NCBI RefSeq assembly: GCF_900099975.1
Contig: NZ_FNEI01000023.1
Coordinates: 1-32,261, forward strand
Source: Arthrobacter cupressi
GTDB lineage: Bacteria > Actinomycetota > Actinomycetes > Actinomycetales > Micrococcaceae
Reading direction: 5' to 3'
DNA length: 32,261 nucleotides
The position numbers and the translations under genes were made by a program. The notes below the pieces were generated by a model that saw only the letters and a program-made list of their open reading frames with translations, searched no databases and was not told the origin of the DNA. Below are positions 7,458-17,499 of this stretch, piece after piece. Within the stretch, counting starts at the first letter, position 1, and every line of letters starts with the position of its first letter.

Positions 7458-7975
7458 TGAACGAGCTCGCCTCCCTGCTGCTCGTCCTGGCGCTGTGCGC
7501 CGTGGCGTTCACGCTCATTGGTCTCGGCTGGCGCTCCCGGCTCCGGCGGCAGGCCGACGTCGAACAGCCCCCGGCCGTTCCGGCGGAACTGGGCGCGGCC
7601 GCCGTCGCCGTCGAAGGCCAGTACGTGGCCACCACGACGGCGGGGGACTGGCTGGACCGGATCGCGGTCCACGGCCTGGGCTTCCGCGGGAACGCCGAAG
7701 CAAGCGTGCACCCCGAAGGCGTGCTGTTCGACCGGGACGGCTTCCCGCCGCTGTTCGTGCCGCGCGCGGCGCTCCAGGCCCAGCGCCAGGACAGCGGGAT
7801 GGCCGGCAAGTTCGTCGAAAAGAACGGACTCGTGGTCATCAGCTGGACCCTGGGAAGCCGCACACTGGATACGGGATTCCGTACCCGGCACGCCGCCGAC
7901 AAGCAGCCCTTCATCAACGCCCTCCAAGAATTGATCTCCGCAAACCCCCAGGCGCAAGCCGATAGTGGAAAGTAA
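7457..7975 (+). CDS. Single-pass membrane protein with PH-like domain, in the pyr operon
   Basis: The 172-residue protein has one N-terminal membrane segment (about 4-25, ASLLLVLALCAVAFTLIGLG) followed by RSRLRR. By the positive-inside rule this places the rest in the cytoplasm. Residues from about 50 to 165 look like a compact beta-rich domain ending in a helix (QPFINALQELI), consistent with bacterial PH-like domains. I assign that with moderate confidence only. The ATG shares a base with the pyrC stop, and carA begins four bases after its stop, so it is co-expressed with pyrimidine enzymes. Its function is unknown; it has no catalytic motif that I recognise. Confidence 0.85.
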   Translation: MNELASLLLVLALCAVAFTLIGLGWRSRLRRQADVEQPPAVPAELGAAAVAVEGQYVATTTAGDWLDRIAVHGLGFRGNAEASVHPEGVLFDRDGFPPLFVPRAALQAQRQDSGMAGKFVEKNGLVVISWTLGSRTLDTGFRTRHAADKQPFINALQELISANPQAQADSGK

Positions 7976-7979
7976 GACA

Positions 7980-9223
7980 GTGACGGACAACAACGCAGCG
8001 ACACATCCGAACGACGTTGACGCCAGCACCGCGGCAAGCGCCGCTCCCGCAGTGCTGGTCCTCGAAGACGGCCGCACGTTCCGCGGCCGCAGCTACGGTG
8101 CCACGGGCACTGCCCTGGGTGAGGCCGTTTTCGCGACCGGCATGACCGGCTACCAGGAAACCATCACCGACCCCTCCTACGCCCGCCAGCTTGTGGTGCA
8201 GACCGCACCGCACATCGGCAACACCGGCGTGAACAGCGAGGACGCCGAATCCCGCAAGATCTGGGTTGCCGGCTACGTGGTCCGCGACGCCGCGCGCCGC
8301 CCCTCCAACTGGCGCTCCGAGCGCAGCCTCGACGCCGAACTCGTGGAGCAGGGCATCGTCGGCATCCAGGGCGTGGACACCCGCGCCATCACCCGCCACC
8401 TGCGCGAGAACAAGACCATGCGCGCCGGCATCTTCTCCGGCGAGGCCGCCAAGGCCGCCGACAGCGAACTGCTCGCCGCCGTCAAGGCCAGCGCCCCGAT
8501 GGAAGGCGCCCGCCTGGCCGAGGAAGTCAGCATCGACGAAGCCTACGTGGTGGAACCGAAGGACCACGGCTGGGAGGGCGACGCCCGCTTCAGCATCGCG
8601 GCCATCGACCTCGGCATCAAGGCCATGACCCCGGTTCGCTTCGCCGAACGCGGCGTCCGCGTCCACGTGCTCCCGGCCACCGCCACGCTCGAGGACGTCA
8701 AGGCCGTCAACCCGGACGGTTTCTTCATGTCCAACGGCCCCGGCGATCCCGCCACGGCCGATGCCCAGGTGAAGCTGCTGCGCTCCGTGCTGGACGAGAA
8801 GCTGCCGTATTTCGGCATCTGCTTCGGCAACCAGATCCTCGGCCGCGCCCTCGGCTTTGGCACCTACAAGCTCAAGTACGGCCACCGCGGCATCAACCAA
8901 CCCGTCATGGACCGCCGCACCGGCAAGGTGGAAATCACCTCGCAGAACCACGGCTTCGCCGTCGACGCCCCCATGGACGGGGCCAGCACGGCGCCGGAAG
9001 AGCGCTACGGACGCGTCGAGGTCAGCCACGTGAGCCTCAACGACAACGTGGTGGAGGGCCTGTCCTGCCTGGACATCCCGGCCTTCTCGGTCCAGTACCA
9101 CCCCGAGGCCGCCGCGGGCCCGCACGACGCCGCCTACCTCTTCGACCGCTTCATCGAACTGATGGACGGCACCAAGAACTCCGCCCAGACCACATCAGCC
9201 CAGACCAGCGAGGACACCAAGTA

Positions 9224-9224
<1 letters not shown>
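7980..9224 (+). CDS. carA: Carbamoyl-phosphate synthase small (glutaminase) subunit
   Basis: CarA releases ammonia from glutamine for CarB. The C-terminal class I glutamine amidotransferase domain has the nucleophile in YFGICFGNQ (C281) and the His and Glu of QYHPEAAAGP (about H374, E376). The N-terminal domain begins at LVLEDGRTFRG. I start it at the GTG at 7980 because GGAAAG (7967-7972) is seven bases upstream, giving 414 residues. The GTG at 7965 would add five residues but lacks a ribosome site and overlaps the previous gene. The stop shares one base with the carB ATG (TAATG), so subunit synthesis is coupled. Confidence 0.96.
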
Positions 9225-12524
<3,300 letters not shown>

Positions 12525-12532
<8 letters not shown>

Positions 12533-13388
12533 GGCTGCTGACCAGCGGACCGGCCGGGAGCCCTTCGGCTCCCGGCTGGCCGCCGCCATGGCCAACCGCG
12601 GCCCGCTCTGTGTCGGCATCGACCCGCACCCGGGACTGCTGGCGGACTGGGGACTGAACGACGACGTCGCCGGCCTGGAGCGCTTCTCGCTCACCGTCGT
12701 GGAGGCCGTGGCTTCCCTCGCTGCCGCGGTCAAGCCGCAGGTGGCCCTGTACGAACGCCACGGCTCCGCCGGCATGGCCGTGCTGGAGCGCACGCTGGCC
12801 GCCGCGTCCGACGCCGGGGTGCTGAGCATCGCCGACGCCAAGCGCGGGGACATCGGCTCCACCATGGCCGCATACGCGGACGCGTGGCTGCGTGACGGCT
12901 CGGCCCTCGCCGCCGATTCGGTGACGCTGAGCCCGTACTTGGGCTTCGAGTCGCTGCGCCCGGCCCTCGAGCTGGCCGCAGAGTACGGACGCGGCGTGTT
13001 CGTCCTGGCGCTCACCTCGAACCCCGAGGGCAAGTCGGTGCAGCACGTGGGCGGCAGCGAATCGGTGGCCAAGCGCATCGTGGAGGCGGCCGCCGTCGAG
13101 AACGGACGCTATGCCGGCGCGCTGGGCTCGGTTGGCCTGGTGGTCGGTGCGACCATCGGCAGCGCCCTTGAAGACCTGGGCCTGGACCTGAACGCGGTCA
13201 ACGGGCCGCTGCTGGCACCCGGTCTCGGCGCCCAGGGCGCCACCGCGGCGGACCTGCGCAGCACGTTCGGCGCGGCCTACCCGGCCGTCCTCGCCACGTC
13301 CAGCCGCGGCATCCTGGCCGCGGGGCCCGACCTCGCCGGCCTGCGTGCCGCCACCGCGGAAACCCGGGACGGGCTGCTCGCCAGCTGA
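12525..13388 (+). CDS. pyrF: Orotidine-5'-phosphate decarboxylase, type 2
   Basis: PyrF converts OMP to UMP, the last step of the de novo pathway. The 287-residue length and the motif ADAKRGDIGSTM (103-114), with catalytic K106 and nearby D104 and D109, identify the longer subfamily 2 form typical of actinobacteria. CVGIDPHPGLL at 29-39 binds the ribose phosphate. The ATG at 12525 lies inside the carB 3' end, with an eight-base overlap. It is the last gene of the operon and is followed by a strong hairpin at 13416. pyrD and pyrE are not in this window. Confidence 0.97.
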
Positions 13389-13415
13389 GCGGGCACCGCA
13401 GCTTCAACGTTCGTG

Positions 13416-13456
13416 GCGGAAGCCGGTACCAGCCCCCGGGCGGTGCCGGCTTCCGC
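13416..13456 (+). terminator. Hairpin terminator of the pyr operon
   Basis: Arms 13416-13430 and 13442-13456 pair over 15 bp with one G-U pair, around an 11-base loop. The tail GTTGCGTT is only partly U-rich. The position, 28 bases after pyrF and before the mihF promoter, fits a transcription terminator. Confidence 0.75.
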
Positions 13457-13457
13457 G

Positions 13458-13487
13458 TTGCGTTCCCTGTGCGGATGCCGGTAGCTT
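13458..13487 (+). promoter_or_regulatory. Candidate mihF promoter
   Basis: TTGCGT (13458-13463) and TAGCTT (13482-13487) are separated by 18 bases, an acceptable sigma-70 type pair. This would start transcription near 13494, about 47 bases before the mihF GTG and immediately after the pyr terminator. The hexamers are not close to consensus. Confidence 0.35.
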
Positions 13488-13540
13488 CGGGGTAGTCCAC
13501 TCTGCTTCGGGCAAGGTGCTGCACAGAATGGGGAGATTCA

Positions 13541-13867
13541 GTGGCGTTGAAGGCTTTGTCTGCACAGGAACGTAGCGATGCCCTTGCGAAGGCGGCCAAA
13601 GCCAGGGCCCTCCGGGCCCAGGCGAAGGAACGCCTCCGGAAAGGGGAGCTCGGGATCGCGGGGCTGATCAGCCGGGCGGCCGAGGACGAGGCGCTGGCGC
13701 GGATGCGCGTGCTTGAGCTTCTGGAAGCCGTTCCGGGCATCGGACCGGTGCGGGCCGCCGCGATCATGAAGGAGCTCGGCATCGCCGCTTCGCGCAGGCT
13801 CCGGGGCCTTGGCGTCCACCAAACCCGGGCGCTGATAGATTTTATGGAAGACAAACACGGCGTCTAG
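13541..13867 (+). CDS. mihF: Actinobacterial integration host factor
   Basis: This 108-residue basic protein is the actinobacterial-type IHF, a nucleoid-associated DNA-binding protein unrelated to the proteobacterial IHF heterodimer. The N-terminal half is a charged helix (LAKAAKARALRAQAKERLRKG), and the C-terminal half carries the helix-turn-helix-like segment VPGIGPVRAAAIMKELGI followed by RRLRGLGVHQ. The GTG at 13541 has GGGAGA seven bases upstream. The order mihF-gmk-rpoZ is conserved in actinobacteria, which supports the call. It is probably cotranscribed with gmk, which begins 21 bases later. Confidence 0.93.
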   Translation: MALKALSAQERSDALAKAAKARALRAQAKERLRKGELGIAGLISRAAEDEALARMRVLELLEAVPGIGPVRAAAIMKELGIAASRRLRGLGVHQTRALIDFMEDKHGV

Positions 13868-13888
13868 CGCCTCACCCCGAAGGATCAC

Positions 13889-14461
13889 GTGAGCAAGAAA
13901 CCGGGACTGACCGTCCTCGCAGGCCCTACTGCCGTCGGCAAGGGAACCGTATCCACCTACATCCGCGACAACTATCCTGAAGTCTGGCTGTCGGTATCCG
14001 CTACCACCAGGGCACCGCGCCCGGGGGAGACGGAAGGGGTCCACTACTTCTTCAAGAGCGCCGACGAGTTCGATTCCCTGATCGCGGACGGCCAGCTCCT
14101 GGAATGGGCGGTCGTGCACGGGCGCAACCGCTACGGAACGCTGCGCAGCACCGTTGAGGCAGCCATCGCCGAAGGCAAATCCGTCCTGCTCGAGATCGAC
14201 CTGCAGGGCGCACGCCAGGTCAAGGAAGCGGTGCCGGACGCGAACTTCGTCTTCCTCGCGCCGCCGTCGTGGGAGGAAATGGTCCGCCGGCTCGTCGGCC
14301 GCGGCACCGAAACCCCTGAAGAACAGCAGCGCCGCCTGGAAACCGCTAAACTGGAACTTGCCGCTGAACCGGAGTTCAACCACACCGTCATCAACGATGA
14401 CGTCCAACGGGCAGCGGACGAGCTTGTTTCACTCATGGGGCTTACCCCGCACCAGCGCTAA
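13889..14461 (+). CDS. gmk: Guanylate kinase
   Basis: Gmk phosphorylates GMP or dGMP to the diphosphate using ATP. The 190-residue protein has the P-loop GPTAVGKGT at 12-20 and the GMP-binding segment SVSATTRAPRPGETEGVHY, as well as LLEIDLQGARQVK and the lid segment RLVGRGTETPEEQQRRL. The GTG at 13889 has AAGGA a few bases upstream. The length is ordinary and no key residue is missing. It sits between mihF and rpoZ in the usual actinobacterial order. Confidence 0.97.
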   Translation: MSKKPGLTVLAGPTAVGKGTVSTYIRDNYPEVWLSVSATTRAPRPGETEGVHYFFKSADEFDSLIADGQLLEWAVVHGRNRYGTLRSTVEAAIAEGKSVLLEIDLQGARQVKEAVPDANFVFLAPPSWEEMVRRLVGRGTETPEEQQRRLETAKLELAAEPEFNHTVINDDVQRAADELVSLMGLTPHQR

Positions 14462-14483
14462 GCGCCGGGAACTGTCAGCCCGC

Positions 14484-14489
14484 TAGAAT
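14484..14489 (+). promoter_or_regulatory. Candidate -10 box for rpoZ
   Basis: TAGAAT is close to the consensus -10 and ends 11 bases before the rpoZ GTG. This would give a very short 5' leader of about five bases. There is no matching -35. The GGAG at 14492 could still act as ribosome site on read-through transcripts from gmk. Confidence 0.4.
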
Positions 14490-14500
14490 TTGGAGAATTC

Positions 14501-14761
14501 GTGTCCACGAACCTTGAAGGCATCATCAACCCGCCGATCGACTCGCTGCTTAAGGCCGCCGATTCCAAGTACGGCCTGGTGATCTTCGGCGCCAAGCGTG
14601 CACGCCAGATCAACGCGTACTACGCCCAGCTGCACGAGGGCCTCTTCGAATACGTCGGCCCGCTCGTTGACACCAAGCTGAACGAGAAGTCCCTCTCCAT
14701 CGCCCTGCGCGAGATCAACGAGGGCCTGCTCGTATCCACGCCGATCGAATCGGCCGAGTAG
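14501..14761 (+). CDS. rpoZ: RNA polymerase omega subunit
   Basis: Omega is a small subunit that helps fold and hold the beta-prime subunit of RNA polymerase. The 86 residues contain the family core: INPPIDSLLKAADSKYGLVI at about 9-28, then AKRARQINAYYAQL and KSLSIALREINEGL. The GTG at 14501 follows a GGAG ribosome site. Length is as expected for actinobacteria. It lies between gmk and coaBC, a conserved neighbourhood. Confidence 0.96.
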   Translation: MSTNLEGIINPPIDSLLKAADSKYGLVIFGAKRARQINAYYAQLHEGLFEYVGPLVDTKLNEKSLSIALREINEGLLVSTPIESAE

Positions 14762-14787
14762 GCAGCCAGCCTGTAGACGGGGGCCAC

Positions 14788-16077
14788 GTGCGCATCATCC
14801 TCGGAGTCGGGGGAGGGATCGCAGCCTACAAGGTTGCATCGCTCCTCCGGCTTTTTACTGAAGCCGGACACGACGTCACGGTCATTCCCACCGAAGCGGC
14901 CACCCGCTTCGTCGGGACTGCCACCTGGGAGGCCCTCTCGGGCAAGCCCGTGAGCAACAGCGTGTTCGACGACGTCGAGAAGGTCAACCATGTCCGGCTC
15001 GGCCATGAGGCGGACCTGGTTGTGGTGGCCCCGGCGACGGCGGACCTGCTCGCCAAGGCGGCCACCGGTCAGGCCGGCGACCTTCTCACCAATACACTGC
15101 TGATGGCGCACGGTCCCGTGCTCTTCGCCCCCGCAATGCACAGCGAAATGTGGCAGCACCCCGCCACCCGGGCCAACGTCGAAACCCTGCGCAGCCGCGG
15201 CGCCACTGTGCTGGAACCGGCCGTCGGGCGCCTGACCGGCGCCGACTCGGGCCCCGGACGGCTTCCGGAACCTGAAGCGATCTTCGCCGCGGCGCTGGCC
15301 CTCGCCGGGGCAGCCGCCCCCGCGCCGGCTGCCGGGGCCCCCAAACCCCTGGCCGGGCGCACCGTCACCATTTCGGCCGGCGGCACCCGGGAAGCCCTGG
15401 ACCCTGTGCGGTTCCTGGGGAACCGCTCCTCGGGCAAGCAGGGCGCCGCACTGGCCCAGGCCGCCCTCGACGCCGGGGCCCGCGTCCGTTTCCTCGCCGC
15501 GCACATGGACGTGGACCCCCCGGAAGGCGTGGAACTGGTCCGCGTCGAATCCGCCCTCGAACTGCGCGAGGCTGCGCTTGCCGCCGCCCCGGACTCCGAC
15601 GTCGTGATCATGGCCGCGGCGGTCGCGGACTTCCGGCCCGCCGAAGTGTCCGACACCAAGATCAAGAAGAAGGACGACAACGACGCGCCGCTCGTGCGGC
15701 TCGTCCGGAATCCGGACATCCTCCGGGAACTCGTCGAACAACGCGGCCTTGCCCAAGCCGGGGGACTCCAAGGCGGCGGTCTCCACACAGGTGGCGCTCA
15801 CGGCCAACTGATTGTCGGCTTCGCCGCCGAGACGGGAGACGCCGACGGTGACGTCCTGGAACACGCCAGTGCGAAGCTCGCCCGGAAGGGCTGCGACCTG
15901 CTGGTGGTGAACCACGTCGGTGTCGGCCGGGTCTTCGGCCAGGACGAAACCTCCGTGGTGATCCTCTCCGGGCACGGCGCCGGGCCCCAGTCAGCCGCCG
16001 GCTCGAAGGCGGACGTCGCGGCTGCCGTCATCGACCGCATCGCCGCCGAGCTGGACCGCGTGTCGCCCGCGGGCTGA
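14788..16077 (+). CDS. coaBC: Bifunctional phosphopantothenoylcysteine decarboxylase / phosphopantothenate-cysteine ligase
   Basis: CoaBC performs two consecutive steps of coenzyme A synthesis: ligation of cysteine to 4'-phosphopantothenate and decarboxylation of the product. The flavoprotein CoaC half (1-about 175) has GVGGGIAAYK, the likely catalytic histidine in VNHVRLGH, VVVAPATADLLAK and FAPAMHSEMW. The CoaB half begins near 190 with VTISAGGTREALDPVRFLGN and includes MAAAVADFRP, KIKKK and FAAETGD. A glycine-rich insertion (AGGLQGGGLHTGGAHG) lies just before the last block. The flap position where E. coli has its catalytic cysteine reads GADSGPGR here. The start is the GTG at 14788, with GGGGG upstream. 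Confidence 0.95.
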   Translation: MRIILGVGGGIAAYKVASLLRLFTEAGHDVTVIPTEAATRFVGTATWEALSGKPVSNSVFDDVEKVNHVRLGHEADLVVVAPATADLLAKAATGQAGDLLTNTLLMAHGPVLFAPAMHSEMWQHPATRANVETLRSRGATVLEPAVGRLTGADSGPGRLPEPEAIFAAALALAGAAAPAPAAGAPKPLAGRTVTISAGGTREALDPVRFLGNRSSGKQGAALAQAALDAGARVRFLAAHMDVDPPEGVELVRVESALELREAALAAAPDSDVVIMAAAVADFRPAEVSDTKIKKKDDNDAPLVRLVRNPDILRELVEQRGLAQAGGLQGGGLHTGGAHGQLIVGFAAETGDADGDVLEHASAKLARKGCDLLVVNHVGVGRVFGQDETSVVILSGHGAGPQSAAGSKADVAAAVIDRIAAELDRVSPAG

Positions 16078-16140
16078 CCCCGCTTCGGCCGCACTCTTCG
16101 CACGGGGACACACGGCACCGGCCGTTCTCCCTCAAACAAG

Positions 16141-16146
16141 TAAGGT
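16141..16146 (+). promoter_or_regulatory. -10 box for leaderless metK transcript
   Basis: TAAGGT ends six bases before the metK GTG at 16153, so the transcript should begin at or beside the start codon. There is no -35 match at the usual distance and only a poor Shine-Dalgarno candidate, which overlaps this box. Confidence 0.5.
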
Positions 16147-16152
16147 AGTCAC

Positions 16153-17379
16153 GTGACTTTACCCCTGCACCACGCCCACGGAAATCCGTCCAAGCTCCGG
16201 CTCTTCACCTCGGAGTCGGTCACCGAGGGGCATCCGGACAAGATCTGCGACCAGATCAGCGACGCCATCCTCGACGCCCTCCTCGCGGCCGACCCGGAGT
16301 CGCGCGTCGCCGTGGAGACCATGGCCACCACCGGCCTGGTGCACGTTGCCGGTGAAGTCACCACCGACGCCTATGTCGAGATTCCGCAGATCGTCCGCGA
16401 GACCATCCTCGGCATCGGCTACGACTCCTCCGCGAACGGTTTCGACGGCGCACGCTGCGGCGTGTCCGTGTCCATCGGCCAGCAGTCCAACGACATCGCC
16501 GGCGGCGTGTTCAACTCGCTCGAGGCCCGCGAAGGCCGCCAGGAGGACGACTACGACCTCCAGGGCGCCGGCGACCAGGGCATCATGTTCGGCTACGCCA
16601 GCGATGAGACCCCGTCCTACATGCCCACCCCGATCTGGCTGGCACACCGCCTCTCCGAGCGCCTCACCGATGTCCGCAAAAGCGGCGAACTTGCCTACCT
16701 CCGTCCGGACGGCAAAACCCAGGTGACCGTCGGATACGACGGCGACCGTCCCGTTTCGGTCGAAACCGTGGTGATCTCCAGCCAGCACGCCCAGGAGACC
16801 AGGCTCGAACAGCTGCGCGCGGACCTCGCCGAGCACGTCATCCGCCCGGTGATGGAAGCCTCCGAACTCGACACCTCCCGCGCGGCGCACATCCTCAACC
16901 CGGCCGGCGCCTTCGTGATCGGCGGCCCGGTGGGCGACGCCGGCCTGACCGGCCGCAAGATCATCGTGGACACCTACGGCGGCTTCTCCCGCCACGGCGG
17001 CGGTGCCTTCTCCGGCAAGGACCCGTCGAAGGTGGACCGCTCGGCCGCATACGCGATGCGCTGGGTGGCCAAGAACGTGGTGGCCGCGGGACTGGCCCGG
17101 CGCGCCGAGATTCAGATCGCCTACGCCATCGGCCAGGCCCGTCCCGTGGGCACCTACGTGGAAACCTTCGGCACCGAAACCGTCGATCCCGCCCGCATCA
17201 GCGAAGCCATCGCGGAGATCTTCGACCTGCGCCCCCGCGCCATCATCGACGCCCTCGACCTGAAGCGTCCCATCTACACCAAGACCGCAGCCCACGGCCA
17301 CTTCGGCCGGGACGAGCCGGACTTCACCTGGGAACGCCTGGACCGGGTGGCGGAGCTGAAGGAATTCTTCAACGCCTGA
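16153..17379 (+). CDS. metK: S-adenosylmethionine synthetase
   Basis: MetK forms S-adenosylmethionine from methionine and ATP, the main methyl donor of the cell. The 408-residue protein shows SESVTEGHPDKICDQISDAI (20-39) with the catalytic His27. It also has the flexible GAGDQGIMFGYA loop, the phosphate-binding GGGAFSGKDPSKVDRSAAY and the C-terminal GHFGRDEPDFTWE. The length is typical. The GTG at 16153 lacks a clear ribosome site but directly follows a -10 box, suggesting leaderless translation. No SAM riboswitch is visible in the 75-base gap upstream. Two hairpins follow the gene. Confidence 0.98.
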   Translation: MTLPLHHAHGNPSKLRLFTSESVTEGHPDKICDQISDAILDALLAADPESRVAVETMATTGLVHVAGEVTTDAYVEIPQIVRETILGIGYDSSANGFDGARCGVSVSIGQQSNDIAGGVFNSLEAREGRQEDDYDLQGAGDQGIMFGYASDETPSYMPTPIWLAHRLSERLTDVRKSGELAYLRPDGKTQVTVGYDGDRPVSVETVVISSQHAQETRLEQLRADLAEHVIRPVMEASELDTSRAAHILNPAGAFVIGGPVGDAGLTGRKIIVDTYGGFSRHGGGAFSGKDPSKVDRSAAYAMRWVAKNVVAAGLARRAEIQIAYAIGQARPVGTYVETFGTETVDPARISEAIAEIFDLRPRAIIDALDLKRPIYTKTAAHGHFGRDEPDFTWERLDRVAELKEFFNA

Positions 17380-17425
17380 GCCGCACCGCCCGGCCCGCGT
17401 CCTTTCCGCCCCCGTGGGCAAGAAG

Positions 17426-17450
17426 GGGGCACTGAAAATGTCAGTGCCCC
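17426..17450 (+). terminator. Hairpin after metK
   Basis: GGGGCACTGA (17426-17435) and TCAGTGCCCC (17441-17450) form a perfect 10-bp stem with loop AAATG. There is no U-tract, so it is either a weak terminator or an RNA-stability element at the metK 3' end. Confidence 0.6.
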
Positions 17451-17451
17451 A

Positions 17452-17475
17452 TGCTTTGCTGGTCCCAGCAAAGCA
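17452..17475. other. Second perfect inverted repeat between metK and priA
   Basis: TGCTTTGCTG (17452-17461) and CAGCAAAGCA (17466-17475) are exact inverted repeats with a four-base centre. The element lies one base after the metK hairpin and 24 bases before the priA start. It could be an operator, or a second stem in a two-hairpin terminator. No AT-rich -10 box is obvious nearby. Confidence 0.55.
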
Positions 17476-17499
17476 AGGGCAGGAGCCGGAGGGCAGGGG

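Noticed and set aside
7965..7979. Earlier GTG start for carA at 7965
   Set aside because: It has no ribosome site and overlaps the previous gene, whereas the GTG at 7980 has GGAAAG at good spacing.
16078..16152. Possible SAM riboswitch before metK
   Set aside because: The gap is only 75 bases, lacks the conserved SAM-binding core and would not be transcribed if metK is leaderless.
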